64,000 nt of DNA from Shinisaurus crocodilurus (taxonomy: Eukaryota; Chordata; Lepidosauria; Squamata; Shinisauridae), in NCBI GenBank assembly GCA_021292165.1, contig JAHFWL010001001.1, positions 992,001 to 1,056,000 of the forward strand. Direction: 5' to 3'. Shown here piece by piece: positions 10,268 to 21,813 of this stretch. The position numbers were made by a program, and so were the translations under genes. The notes beneath the pieces are model-generated. The model had not been told where the DNA came from, made no database searches, and saw only the letters and a list, made by a program, of their open reading frames with translations. The number at the start of each line of letters is the position of its first letter. Positions within the stretch are counted from its first letter, which is position 1.

Positions 10268-10319
<52 letters not shown>
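10268..10319. repeat. (GAT)n microsatellite
   Basis: About 17 units. The poly-methionine and poly-isoleucine frames here are artefacts. Confidence 0.95.
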
Positions 10320-10373
10320 TGCAAATTGCTAGTATTGTCGTCCTTCATGGTTCAGTTCCCTGAAGCCCCTAGA

Positions 10374-10465
10374 GCAGCTTTTCCCAAAATAGGAACCCCA
10401 GATGCTACTGGACTACAACTGTTGTCATCCCAGCCAGTGTGGCCAGTGGTCAGGAATGATGGGGG
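10374..10465. mobile_element. Half copy of a hAT-like MITE
   Basis: The blocks 'ccccagatgctactggacta', 'caactgttgtcatcccagcc' and 'gtggccagtggtcagg' match the 5' half of the palindromic MITE type seen at 20489 and 43187. The second terminus is absent. Confidence 0.55.
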
Positions 10466-10589
10466 ATTGTGAAGGAAGGGGGGCTGGCTGACTCTGCCAA
10501 GCAACCCTTTCTTACCCAAAAGACCCCCAGAGATCTCAAGGTGCCAGACTGCCAGCCTCAGCTCTGCAGTCCTGACCTGAATCTCTGCT

Positions 10590-11335
10590 CAGGGACTTGC
10601 CTTTGTCTATACCCTGGATTTAGAGCTGAACCAACAGAGCAACCACAAACGCCATGTGGGGTAAAACCAGGAAGATTTATTCAGGTAGCAGATTACAACA
10701 AAGGGTGGGAAATGAGGGAAGGAGACAAGGTAGAGAGACACTTTGGTACATACACAGTAGAGCTACAAAATAACAAAAATTGATTCCTTATATCTCCCAG
10801 GCACTCCACCAGTTACCTGGGGGTCCGTCTGCTTCAGGGCTTACCTCAGCCTGGCCCTGTCACAAGAGGAGACCACCGCACCCACCCTAAGGACCAGGGT
10901 GGGTGGCCCTCTTCAGGGCTTGCCTTAGCCACAGCCCTACCACAAGAGGAGACCACCGCACTCACCCTAAGGTCCAGGATGGGTGGCCCTCTTCAGGGCT
11001 TGCCTTAGCCACCACAGCCCTCATTCAGCTTTGTTCACTGTGAGCCCACCCAGGGTTGGTGGCTGAGGCCTGACCGGAGTCATGAACCTGCTTGCAGCTT
11101 GCTGCCTCACGACCAACAACACCCAGAAGCCACAGCTTGGCAATATAGCTTTCCCCCCTCCCCTCCTCCTTTCTGTAGCTCCGCTGCTTCTAGCCAATCA
11201 GGATGAACTTCACCTGGCCAGGCAGGGGAGGGGTGACTCATGACTAGTGGGCTTCTGCATTTTGCATATGAAAGCCGGGTCACTGTAGACCAGACCAGCC
11301 TTTCAGGACTTTCAGGCGCCATGCTTTATCGGATA
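10590..11335 (-). mobile_element. LTR-like block (possible solo LTR)
   Basis: Read on the minus strand there is a CCAAT-type box (ATTGG, 11194-11198), a weak TATA-like 'gctatattg' near 11145, and an AATAAA signal (10676-10681), in the order expected for U3-R-U5. An 80-bp minisatellite lies between. No gag or pol sequence adjoins it. The ends are not clearly defined and I see no target duplication, so this is a tentative reading. An ordinary promoter-like single-copy stretch is the alternative. Confidence 0.3.
10832..11013. repeat. Minisatellite, ~80-bp unit, about 2.3 copies
   Basis: 'cttcagggctt' recurs at 10832, 10911 and 10991 (periods 79 and 80). The shared body is 'cacaagaggagaccaccgca' and 'ccaccctaagg'. 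Confidence 0.9.
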
Positions 11336-11339
11336 TTTA

Positions 11340-11958
11340 TGCATATTTAGCCTCCTCCAAGTCTCCAGCTGGGACCACCTGGTTTACACATGAGGAGGTG
11401 TGTGTGCGCGTGCGTGTGAGTAGGAACCCCCAGAGGCTCTTTTCTTCACAGGGATGCATTCCAAGATCATCTGGGAAACTTGAATTCAGGAAGACTGCTC
11501 TAGAGGTTAAATCTCAGAGGGAGGACCCCAACTCAGATCCAGATTTACTCTGGATCAACTTTGCTGATGGAAGTGGACTCCCCTGCCCCCTCCTTCCCAT
11601 ACGCCCCCCTGAAAATGCTACACAGAGAGTCAGGAGTCCCTGCTGAATGAGATTAGGTGTGGTGTGTGTGGAGAGAGGGCAGATCGACCAAAATCGGGTG
11701 GAGGGATGCTTGAGAGGAAGGGAGTTGCCAGATCCAACCCCTCATCTCCAGCAGCCATCCACGTATATGAGAGCAGCGATGTTCAGGTGCAGTCTGGCAA
11801 TGCAGACACCTCATCTGCCGAAGTATACTCAGAAGTGCTGATAACACAGGTGAGGGACTAGCAACAAAATGTTACAGTCTAGCCTTACTTTCTAGAAGGA
11901 GTGCTCCTCTATTAACTTTCCAATTCGGCTTCAATATATATTTACACCCTAGTGCATT
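11340..11958. other. No recognisable gene or repeat
   Basis: No family signature is recognised. Short frames exist but lack exon-like context. Confidence 0.3.
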
Positions 11959-11966
11959 GTCTAAAA

Positions 11967-12104
11967 CACGGCTCTCCAACCTTGGGTCCCCACAGATGTT
12001 GCTGGCCTGCAGCTCCCAGCATACCCAGCCAGCATGGCTAATGGCAAGGGATTCTGGGAGCTGTCGTCCAGCAACATCTGGGGACCCAAGATTGGAGAAC
12101 CCTG
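11967..12104. mobile_element. hAT-like palindromic MITE, copy 2
   Basis: Same family as 5639. The termini are slightly mutated (CACGGCTCTCC ... GGAGAACCCTG). Target duplications are gtctaaaa (11959-11966) and gtctaaga (12105-12112). Confidence 0.85.
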
Positions 12105-12504
12105 GTCTAAGATCTATCTCTAGCTTCGCTAACATAACCAGTACTGCATTTTTCTTTTCTTCCGCTCTCTGTCTTACAAGGGATCCGTTACTTACTTCCC
12201 AATTAGTGGAAGAGAGAGATTCAAATAAGTGCTGGCTTTTATATTTTATTCTCAGTACTTTGCCGATATCCTCCCACTCACTTAGAGAGCTACCTGAAAA
12301 TCCTGATCTACCTTCTGGCTTAGAGAGGCAGACATTGCTGGTGTCATGGGCCCGTGTCGATCTGGCGCCTGCTGAGGCATATCCCCAAGCAGGGGGAGGG
12401 CACTGCTGGCCCACACAACCCTGTTCCTCCTCCTCCTTGCCGTTATTGCCTCTCTACCGGCCCTGTCCAAGTGTACAAAGAGTGACAAGAGACAGGAGAA
12501 AGAG

Positions 12505-12770
12505 AGAGAGATGGATGGATTGACTGGCCCATGGGCCAATGGTCTGATTTGGTATGTGGAAGCTTCATTAAGTGGCCCCTGATTTTTCTCTCACCACTAT
12601 GATTTTGGTGGCAACATCAATCAGTGGTAGAGAACCGGATTGTTGTTGCGCAGTAGGCCACAGGTTCAGCTTCCAGGTTTCCCAGATAAAATATTTCAGG
12701 TAGCAAACAAGAAAAAAAGACCTTTCTTGCTCAGTAGACGCCGGGGAGCCAAGTGACAGGGAGAACAGCA
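12505..12770 (+). mobile_element. Degenerate second-family tRNA SINE pieces
   Basis: 'gggccaatggtctgatttgg' (12535-12555) is a SINE 3' end. A second degenerate head, 'atcagtggtagagaacc' and 'caggttcagcttccagg', follows at 12615-12680. Confidence 0.45.
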
Positions 12771-12779
12771 CAGTTCAAT

Positions 12780-13790
12780 GTGGACGGTTGGGCTGTTTTA
12801 GTATAAAGTTGTCCCACTACCCTTCTGTCCTCCTAACCTCGGCTTTACAGGGTGCAGAGCCGGGAATGATGGCTCACGGATTCAGATATTCCTCACGTCC
12901 TCGGCACACACGTACGCCGTGCCTCTTAAATTCCTCTTGCTTTTTCACATAAGATCTGTCTTGCTACATCTCAGTAGATCAAGTGTCAGTGAAATACCAC
13001 AACAGCAGTCTGAAATTCCCTCCCTGTGGATTCCAGCGAGGTTGGTTCTCTAAGACCTTTGCGAATCCGTCTTGTGCATCTCAGTTCTCAAGACGAGACC
13101 AGCTGCCTGCTTTCTCTCTCCGTCTCACATCCCCGCTTCACAGCTGTAAGAGAAATGGCTGCCGTTTGATTTACTGCTGAGATGGAGGGAGGGGGGGGCA
13201 GACTCGCGTATGTAAGGCCTTTACCATCCTCCTGGCTTCCCACCCCTCAACTCCCCCAACCGCTCTTTCTACTCTCCGTTTCCTTGTGATTTAGTGACAT
13301 TTCTCGAATTCCCCAGATAGTCGACTTCGGCACATTCCTTCCTGCCTTCGAAAATAAATCCATGTCATCTCCAGACTCGATTAGGACCAAACATATGGGC
13401 AAAAGTGAAAAGGACGATTGGAAATTGGAAATGGCGATTTGCCATATATCAAACAGGTATTTGGGAAAATATCGTCTTCCCTTATGGGATCTGAAAGGTG
13501 CTTTGGTCAGAAATCACGTAGAGGGCTTTCTCACAGGAAATAATGGATTAGAAGAGGAAAATCATTTTTAAGGCTGCTGGGGGAGACAGCAGCACAAACA
13601 GGCTTCTTCCTTTGAGGTCACAAAAAAACTGGTAAATGATATACTGCATTTATTTTCTTTCATCCACAGTTATTCCATCTATGATCTCTCCGATATTTTT
13701 TCACCAGGACAGAAACGACAGATTGTCCTCTGTGCCCCACAGTATATACTGCAATGCAGCTTGAGGAATGCAACTCTAAAATACCTACAG
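12780..13790. other. No recognisable gene or repeat
   Basis: About 1 kb of low-repeat DNA with no family signature and no convincing exon. Single-copy status would have to be tested by alignment. Confidence 0.3.
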
Positions 13791-14087
13791 TGTTATATAC
13801 TAGAGCCCGCCACAATTTGGGCCTGTGGTTTGTAACTGACCTCCTGCTCCTGTATCTTTCTGCTCATCTGCTAGTGGTGGTACCAAGGTTCTGGGACTCT
13901 CTCCCTCAGAAAGCCTGTTTTTAGGAATAGGCGGATCAGTCATTTTTGCTTTCTCCCACATTTGATTTATTTTTTTAAAATTTCGAGTTTTTTTCCTTCC
14001 AAATATGGAGAACTTTGTGAATTTTTGTAAACTCTTGTAAAGATTTGAAATGACATTCTCACCATCTGCACCAGCCAAATTCAATAG

Positions 14088-14425
14088 AGCATAAGAACAT
14101 AAGAACAGTCATGCTGGATCAGCCCAAGGGTCCATCTAGTACAGGGCTCTCCAACCTTGGGTCCCAAGATGTTGCTGGCCTATAGCTCCCATCATACCCA
14201 GCCAGCATGGCTAATGGCAAAGGATTCTGGGAGATGTAGTCCAGCAACATCTGGGGACCCAAGGTTGGAGAGCCCTGATTGATCTAGTCCCACATTCTGT
14301 TCACACAGTGGACAACCAGCTGCCCACAGGAAACCCACAAGGAGGACATGAGTGCAAGGGCACCTTCCTGCCCATGTTCCCCGGCAACTGGTGTACATAG
14401 GTACAGCTTTTCCCAGCATGGAGAG
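14088..14425 (-). mobile_element. CR1-type LINE 3' end, split by a MITE
   Basis: 'catgctggatcagcccaagg' and 'gtccatctagt' continue, across the MITE at 14142-14277, into 'cacattctgttcacacagtgg' and 'caaccagctgcccacagg'. It begins with an (agaacata)n-type terminus. The matching sequence at 28648 confirms the original continuity. Confidence 0.75.
14142..14277. mobile_element. hAT-like palindromic MITE, copy 3 (nested in CR1)
   Basis: Termini are CAGGGCTCTCC and GGAGAGCCCTG. Flanks are atctagta (14134-14141) and atctagtc (14282-14289), with four extra bases attg before the second. It interrupts the CR1 copy, so it is younger than that copy. Confidence 0.85.
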
Positions 14426-14539
14426 GACCATGTTGAAGCTGCCTGATGTGTAGCTGTTAATTATGAGGAATCTAATGAAATTCTCACAATTCCTGTTTGG
14501 CCTTCAGGAAGATTATACAACAACATCAACAACACTGAC

Positions 14540-14790
14540 AACAGTGTGGCATAGTGGTTAGAGTGTTGGACTGGGACTTGGGAGATCTGGGTTCTAGTCC
14601 CCGCTCGGCCATGAAACTCACTGGGTGACTTTGGGCCAGTCACTGCCTCTCAGCCTAACCTACCTCACAGGGTTGTTGTGAAGATAAAATGGAGAGGAGG
14701 AGGAGGATTGTGTAAGCCGCCTTGGGTTCCTTGCAGGAAAAAAGGTGGGGTATAAATATAATAAATAAAAATAATAAAAAAACAGAAGAT
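14540..14790 (+). mobile_element. Sauria-SINE-like tRNA SINE
   Basis: Starts 'agtgtggcatagtggttaga' (A-box), then 'gggttctagtcc' (B-box), 'ctttgggccagtcactg', 'cctcacagggttgttgtg', and ends 'ggtggggtataaatataata' with an AATA-rich tail. It is near full length. Confidence 0.8.
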
Positions 14791-14999
14791 TTTTTTCCTG
14801 TTCAGACAGGCTTCTGATATTGTCTGATCTGGAGAGTGAGAATTTTTACGCTGCTGTTTTACTATTTTCATTGTTTCTTGTTAATTGATGTTTATTTTGG
14901 GTTTTTTTATTTGTGAAGCCCTCAGAGGGATATATGCGCCTCATAATGCTGATGCCAGGAGACTCAGGATTGTTTCACCCAATCAACCTGACACTACGG

Positions 15000-15260
15000 A
15001 TGTACCAGATTTTCGTTCCTGTTCATAAATTATGTGAACCATGTCCTGTTTGCAGTCCCAAATGCGAACACGATCAGGAATGCAATTCTCAGAATTCGTT
15101 CATAATTTGAAAATGCTCACTTGTGTAAGTGTGCACTTTGGAAAATATGCACATGCACACATGTGAATTCCCCCCATCTGCATTTTTATTTTTGGCCTAT
15201 TTTTTTGGGGGGGGGGCACATCCATAGGATGTGCAAAATCCTCCGAGTTCGATTGGATTG
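15000..15260. repeat. 'gtgcac'-rich dispersed repeat
   Basis: An AT-rich stretch with 'tgtgtaagtgtgcactttgg' and 'atatgcacatgcacaca', similar in style to 50930-51355. Family unnamed. Confidence 0.4.
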
Positions 15261-16889
15261 CACTGCCCTTCTGATTCAAAACATTTTAATTCTGTATTTT
15301 GATTCTTTCTTTCTTTTGATTGTTCACCACTTGGAAATCTTGTTAGATATAGAGTGATATATCTTCTTCTTCCTCTCGTTCCTCTCCTATTGAAGGTTGG
15401 GCATCATCATGGCTAAACCGTCTTTAGATATGGCAACTCTCTAAACAATGATGTTGTATTGCCCCAAAACCATTCTTTAAGGGTTTTTCAGCCAAGAAGT
15501 TCTTCTTCCTACACTTCTTTTCCCATTCATTTTACCTTGTGTAATCAGCTGCAACAGTCTATATTTTTCATTTCTCCATTATATGACCAAAATATTCTAG
15601 TTTTCTGTGTTTCATAATTTCTTGATCTTTATACATTCTCTTTAATACTTCTTTGTTGGTCACCCTCTCGGTCCAAGCAATTCGTAGCATCATGCAATAA
15701 ATCCACATTTCGAATGCTTCTACCTTTTTTTGGTACGTAGTTTGTGTTCAAGTCCACAATTCCATGGCATACTTTAGAACTGAAAATACATAACACCGTA
15801 CAATGCACATTCACAAGGCTAATTTTAAGCTTTTGTTACATAATAGATTTTTTCATCTTAAACAAGCTCCTCCAGGCCATCTCTATTCTAACTTTTATTG
15901 CATTAAATGAGTGATACATATGTACTGTACATCCATAAATCATAAATAAAGCCAGTAAGCTCCACCTCCTCTACAGGTGGATTTCCCCTCCATACAGAAA
16001 GCCACATTCTTTTACCAAGGACTCTGGCCTGCCTTGCCTTACTGATATCTTTATCAAACTCCTGCTCAAACCCAATTTCAAAAAGAAGAAAAGAAGAAGG
16101 AAAGAAAGAAGCCTCCAACCCAGCCCAACCCAGTCCCAAAAGCTCGATCTTAACGCCTGGCATCCCTCTCATATTTCCAAAGCACTCGAGCCCTGAGGAT
16201 ATGTTTCCAATATCTTCTTGTCTTTCTCCGTTAGTGTTTTACTCAGCTCCATGCTGTGGAGGTCCTGACCTCTATGCTCTTCAGGGAAAGGGAGTGGGGA
16301 AAGGAAGGGGGGGTCAGTCTGTGTCAGGAAGTGGCAGCCTGCAGGCTGTGGGGCGAAGCCATTTCTTCTGCTCCTCTAATACACTTAACCTGAACGAGGC
16401 CACTGCCAGCCTGCGACTCTGCTACCAACGTTGGCATGTTTGGGGCCCAACAAATGGCAAATGGGTGGTGCGCCAAGGCATTGCTAATCGCTGTTGACAC
16501 AGATCTATTGTGCAGCTCTTTGCACAAGGGGGATAGTTCAGTGCCTGCATTGAGGTTTGGCCTTGATGGCTGGATGAAGGGTTGAGAAGGTCACCGGTGT
16601 ACCTGTCTCCTCGAATATGAGGGCTTTCCAACGTTGGTGTCATTCTTAAAGGTCTCCCTGGCCCTTTCTGGAGGACGATCTAAATGTCCTGCCCTCCCCC
16701 AGGCCATGGGAGAGAAGAACTCGAACCCTACCTCCTGCAAAACGTCCTCCATGAAATTCATGTTAGAAATCTCTCACACACTCAACATGTGGATGGGAGC
16801 AAATGGGGATCACGCATTTCAGCCATTCATTTCTCCAAGGGATTTGGAGAAATGTATCCAGGTACAGACTGGTGTGGAGACAAGAGGTA
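15261..16889. other. No recognisable gene or repeat
   Basis: About 1.6 kb of AT-rich sequence to 16080, then mixed sequence. A purine run (aagaagaaaagaagaagg) lies near 16083. No exon or RNA gene is seen. Confidence 0.3.
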
Positions 16890-17428
16890 GGGATACATTT
16901 CCTTCCTTCTGTCATGATATTACAACTTGGGGTCACACACAATGAATCTCCTGGGAAGACATGGACCATCCTGCTCTCATTGGCATGCCAAAAGAAGGGC
17001 TTCTTCACATAGAGCATCCTACATTTATGGAATGTGCTTCCACCAAAGGATGTTGTGATGGCCACTCGCTTTCGAAGGGGGATTAGACATATTTGTGGAG
17101 GACATAAAGCTATCAATGGCTCCTAGTCAAGGGAGGCTGGTGACTCCTATGTCAGTGAGGCTCCTTATCCATTGCATCTTTTATTTTGAGCTTTATAGGA
17201 GCTATCCATGGTGTTCCATGGTGGTGACCTTACTTTGGGGATGGAGTTCAGCACCATGGATAACTCCTATAAAGCTCAAATAAAAAGTTGCAATGGATAA
17301 GGTGCCCCATTGACATAGGAGTCACCTCTGCCCCTAGTTATGATGGCTATATGCTACTTCCAGATTCCAGAGACAATATTTCACTGAGTACCTGTAGCTA
17401 GGGAGCGACAATGGGAGATGGCTATTGT
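16890..17428 (+). mobile_element. CR1-type LINE fragment, split by a foldback element
   Basis: 'gggcttcttcacatagagca' and 'tggaatgtgcttccaccaaa' lead to 'gatgttgtgatggccactcg' and 'ggattagacatatttgtgga', then 'ctatcaatggctcctagt'. After the insert at 17130-17332 it resumes 'ctagttatgatggctatatg'. This is the reading order of the same CR1-type copies seen in reverse at 28850. Confidence 0.65.
17130..17332. mobile_element. hAT-like foldback MITE family E, copy 2 (nested in CR1)
   Basis: Starts 'agggaggctggtgactcct' and ends in the inverted 'aggagtcacctctgcc'. Flanks are cctagtca (17122-17129) and cctagtta (17333-17340). It interrupts CR1 sequence that is otherwise continuous. Confidence 0.8.
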
Positions 17429-17632
17429 CAGTGGAGGCTGGCTGGCTCCAGTGCCAATGGGGCTGTGTATCCACTGCAGGTTTCAGTCTGAACTTTTATA
17501 TCCATGGTGCTGAACCCCAACTCCCCCCCCCAAAAAAATTCAGTTCAGAACCATGGATAGCTCCTTCAAAGCTCAGGCTGAAGCTCAGAGTGGATACACA
17601 CAGCACCTCTGACATCGGAGCCAGTCCCTTCC
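17429..17632. mobile_element. Foldback MITE family E, copy 3
   Basis: 'cagtggaggctggctggctc' at the left and 'gacatcggagcc' at the right. The centre has 'tatccatggtgctgaacccc' against its complement 'gttcagaaccatggatag'. The right terminus is decayed and I see no target duplication. Confidence 0.65.
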
Positions 17633-17954
17633 CTTTTTAAAAGGCTGAAATGCCTCTCCTAAGGAGTTTTAAGCTACAATGTGCTGGTATTTTTTTGCAA
17701 TTGCCCCCACTCCCCTTGCCTTCATCCCCACCCGCCGCTGGCATGTGGCCCCCGAGAGCTTCTTTAAAATTGAATTCAGCCCTTGGGCCGAAAGAGAGGT
17801 TCCCCGCCCCTGTGATGGATGCTTCAGCTCTTCAGTCCTCGTGGGTAGGTTGTGCTTAGCACTGTAGCCGCCTTCAATCCCAATCCCATAATGCCCATTT
17901 CCTACCACATCTGATGTACTCACATGGCTGCCGAGTCTCCTGAAGCTCTGAACC

Positions 17955-18080
17955 TAAAATGAGGTTCAGTCTGTATATCCATGGTGCTGAACCCCAACCC
18001 CCCCCCCAGTGGGGTAGAACCAGAGAGCTAACGGATGGTGCCTGGCAGATCAGGAGGTGGAGCCCTACTCACATAGGGGC
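17955..18080. mobile_element. Partial foldback MITE family E
   Basis: 'tatatccatggtgctgaacc' then C-run and rearranged right half. No clear ends. Confidence 0.4.
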
Positions 18081-18309
18081 AGAGCCTGCTTGGGGTGGGA
18101 GGAAGATGGAACCTGTCCAGGAAGAAGAAGAAGAACCTTTCCGTGCCTGTGGGCTCGGGATGGAGCCTGCAGACCGTGTGTTTTTGTGCATGTGTGGGAA
18201 ACAGATTTAATTTCATTTCTGTAATTTTCAACAGCCAGAGCGCTCAGGGTGGGGGTGGAGTGGGTGGCTCACAAAAATTGCAACCCAAAAATGCAACATA
18301 AGAAGGAAA

Positions 18310-18690
18310 AAAAATAACATGAAAATGTTGATGTACAGAGTTTTAAAACAACTTAACACAGTTAAAAGAACAGTTACAATAAGATACCGGGACCTGATTA
18401 AGAAGCCCCCATCGTATGACATCAAGTGCCTGAGGAAAGCCTTAACCTGGTGCCAGAAAGATGACAATGTTCACGCCAGGCAGACCTCACTGGGGAGACC
18501 ATTTCATAATGGGGGGGGCTACCACTGAGAAGGCCCTTTCTTCAGTTGCCATCCTGCAAGACTTCCTTGGAGGAGGCACTTGGAGGAAGGCCTCAGATAA
18601 TGAGTGTAGTGTATGGGTAGGTTGGGACATAATAGCACCGTCTCTTGAGCCTAGCAGAAAATAGTCCTACTCCTTTGATGCTGCCTCCTC
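18310..18690 (-). mobile_element. L2-type LINE ORF2 tail
   Basis: The minus-strand frame reads SFWHQVKAFLRHLMSYDGGF, the same C-terminal segment as SYFRCQVKTLRHLASYDRFF at about 1.7 kb. Upstream on the minus strand is 'gaaagggccttctcagtgg', the conserved 'rAFSvvaP' coding region. It is broken and 5' truncated. Confidence 0.6.
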
Positions 18691-19429
18691 ACCCTGAGAT
18701 ATTACTCTTCCCCCTGTAGACCTTGAGAAAAAGGCTTAAATCCTCCAGCTCAAACCGAACATCTGGCAAGCTTGCTTATGTTCCTCCTGTTCCTCATGCA
18801 GTTGTTATTACCCTGAGTAACTCCATCAGAGGAGCATCTTAGACTGCAGCAATGCTGTGGTGGCCCACGAGATTGCACTGGGTGGGAGGAACCATCAGTT
18901 GGTCTGTCCTGTCCACGTTTTGCCTTCTAGGGCAGACCACAGGATCCTGCTGGCATGAGGACATCAGATGAAAGGCAAAGGAGAGTCAGGCCATGAGAGC
19001 TTCGCGTTCCTTGAGGAATTTACAATGCTAAACAAACTTAAATAATTATGAGGGAGAGAAGGATGGAAATTAAAGCATGGCCAGAGGTTGTTATGTTCCA
19101 CTGTTCTGTTTTTCTTCACAAATTAAGAAGAAAACAGGGCCGGGGAGGACGCGATACGGAAGAAGAGGGAGTTTTGTTTGAGCTTATAGCAGTGTTTTAG
19201 CCCTGCATGCAAAACCTCTGAGGACATGGAGAGAGAGGGAATGTGTATGAGACGGGGCAGAGGTGGGGGAGAAGCAGCAGTTATATAGAATTGCAAGAAA
19301 GGATGGCTTTAGTTTAATTAAGAGAGAAGAGATAAATCTACCCCCCCACACAAACAACAACCCCCCCCCTCATCTGCTTCCCCCAGAATAAGGGAGGGTG
19401 GGGAGAAACTTCATCACACCAATTTTTTC

Positions 19430-19690
19430 ACGGTCTGGCAGTCAAGTGATAAAATTATCAGATGAGGGTCCCATTCTTCTCTCCCGCAGCCACTTTTGCC
19501 AAGTGCAGCACGTCTGAAATAATGAAGCCGATTTGATGAAATTTTCACTGGCTGAAGCAGCCACGCTAATTTGGAGATGGGCTTATTAGTTTAATGACTG
19601 ATCCGAATAATCAGAATTCATTAGCATTAGTGCCACTATTGTCAGCTCAACGTTAGCCCAAGGCTTCAGCACACAAAGATGGAACATTGT
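19430..19690. promoter_or_regulatory. Candidate conserved non-coding element
   Basis: This low-repeat block contains about seven TAAT/ATTA cores between 19518 and 19635 (for example 'gcttattagtttaatgac', 'aataatcagaattcattagc'), a density typical of homeodomain-bound enhancers. It lies between repeats but has none itself. This is inference from composition only; alignment to other amniotes would decide. Confidence 0.35.
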
Positions 19691-19706
19691 ATGTTTATAT
19701 AGATGC

Positions 19707-19741
<35 letters not shown>
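19707..19741. repeat. (AC)n microsatellite
   Basis: About 17 units. Confidence 0.95.
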
Positions 19742-19744
<3 letters not shown>

Positions 19745-20191
19745 AAAGGCAGCAAAGAGCCAGCTCTGGAAACATTATGCATATGGATTTTACATTTCAT
19801 ACCCTTGTGCTTAAATGAGAAAAAGAAAACTGATTTATTTCCCCTGCATTTAAGCTCAATTTAAAAGAAGAGGAAGAGATGATCTACAAGTATGTAAGAG
19901 ACAAAAAGAATGGAAGATCACAGCCAGATCTTTCACAATTGAATCCAAACAAACACCCTAGAGAAAGCATTGGGGTCAAACATGAGTGGGGTGGGAAGAC
20001 CTTGTTATAATGGCCAATCCAATGAATCCAATGAGATTCATCTGGATCCTGTGGTCATAGAAGAAAGCCGCATTTTCAGGAAAGGGTTGCTGGGTGGGTC
20101 AAGGACCTGTATTCATTTATTTCTTTATCACTTTATGATAAATAAGGCCCCCAAGGTGACTTGATGTGGTCGTACATATGATCCCATACAG

Positions 20192-20331
20192 CAGGGCTCT
20201 CCAACAACCTTGGGTCCCCAGGTGTTGCTGGACTACAGCTCCCAGAATCCCTTGTCATTAGCCATGCTGGCTGGGCATGCTGGGAGCTGTAGGCCAGCAA
20301 CATCTGGGGACCCACTGGATGGAGAGCCCTG
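20192..20331. mobile_element. hAT-like palindromic MITE, copy 4
   Basis: Termini are CAGGGCTCTCC and GGAGAGCCCTG. Target duplications are ccatacag (20184-20191) and ccatagag (20332-20339). Confidence 0.85.
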
Positions 20332-20488
20332 CCATAGAGATTGCTTTTTTGCAGTGTTTTATTGATGCACACATGCTCATTGATAAAATACAGAGGGGGA
20401 AAAGTGACAAGTACCTTGAAGGAGCAGAAAGCCACTGCAAACTACATATGCTCCAATGCTGGAATTAACTTTAGACATTCTCCTAAGC

Positions 20489-20674
20489 CAGGAGTGGGGA
20501 ACCTATGGACCTTCAAGATATTGCTGGACTCCATCAGACACAGTCGGCATAGTCAATGGCCATGGATGGTGGGAGTTCTAGTCCAGCAGTATCCATCAGG
20601 TCCAGGCAGCATGACCAATGGCCATGGATGATGGGAGTTGTAGTCCAAGAACATCTGGAGGTGCCTCATCCCTG
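20489..20674. mobile_element. hAT-like MITE (CAGGAGTGGGGAACC termini)
   Basis: Left 'caggagtggggaacctatgg' pairs with right 'ggtgcctcatccctg'. Inside are two copies of 'ccaatggccatggatg' type sequence. Target duplications are tcctaagc (20481-20488) and tcctaagg (20675-20682). Confidence 0.8.
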
Positions 20675-21631
20675 TCCTAAGGCCTATTTGAGCATTCGAC
20701 ACCCACCCACCCAAATTGTGTAAGGGAGAGAGCAGCACTACGCCCTCTGGCCCCATCCTGCCTGTCATGCCCCTCAACAGTCCAACCCATCACCTTCCAT
20801 GGAAGGTCAGGAAGGCCTGGAGAACCTGCTCTACATGAGTAGCTAACCCAGCATGATTGACAACCCTGAGTGTGGAGGGCTGAAGGTTTGAACAATGGGG
20901 ACATGATCGAGGGGACGGGGCCAAGGTGTGTGGCTCGACTCTCCCACAAATTGCATGAGTCACTAAACATGTGAATAATGTTCTACTTAAACTGTAGTCC
21001 GGGAGGAACATAGGGCAGAGCAAACCCACAGAACAATACAGGAATGGAATGGGTGGAATCCTTCATGCCTTCCCAAGAGGCGAATGATCCTAAGGGGATT
21101 CTGACCCATTCATCATTGAATTTGTAACAGCAGCCAGTGTCTTGGATGTCTTTCCTTTGGCAATCATCTCTGACTGGGTCTTTCCAAATGTTCTCCATTG
21201 ATTATCTGGTGATTTTCTACCCTTTCTTCATTGCTTTTCAGCTAAACCCCAGATGTTTGATTTTGTCTTCATGCAATTGCAATGCAAAGGGAGCCCTTCT
21301 GCTGCCTTGCGCTTGGAGAATGACAGGGAAATCTCCCCATCCGAACCATGGAAAATCAATCATCTCAAATAGCACACTTTGGCCAGCATTTCGGGCTCCC
21401 CAGATTTTCTGGACGTGCTCTATCATCGCTCGGCTCTTTGCCAAGGCCTCGGTTACACTTTCTAGGCTCAAATGGTGTGAATCCAAGCAAATGCTTCAGT
21501 TACACCCATAGCCAGGAGCACATCCACACATTGTTGCTTACAGGCTGAATTGGGATGTGGGGCATGGGAGAAGGCTAAATTAAGCTCCTAGTCGGTGCTC
21601 AAGACACTGGCTGAACTCACACTAATGTTAT

Positions 21632-21633
21632 GA

Positions 21634-21672
<39 letters not shown>
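21632..21672. repeat. (AC)n microsatellite
   Basis: About 20 units, directly beside a MITE. Confidence 0.95.
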
Positions 21673-21674
<2 letters not shown>

Positions 21675-21677
21675 CAA

Positions 21678-21813
21678 CAGGGCTCTCCAACCTTGGGTCC
21701 CCAGATGTTGCTGGACTACAGCTCCCAGCATCCCTTGCCATGAGCCATGCTGGCTGGGTATGCTGGGAGCTGTAGGCCAGCAACATCTGGGGACCCAAGG
21801 TTGGAGAGCCCTG
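21678..21813. mobile_element. hAT-like palindromic MITE, copy 5
   Basis: Termini are CAGGGCTCTCC and GGAGAGCCCTG, well preserved. Flanks are cactacaa (21670-21677) and ctctacag (21814-21821). Confidence 0.85.

Noticed and set aside
10590..11335. Complete endogenous retrovirus
   Set aside because: No gag, pol or env sequence, and no second LTR in the window.
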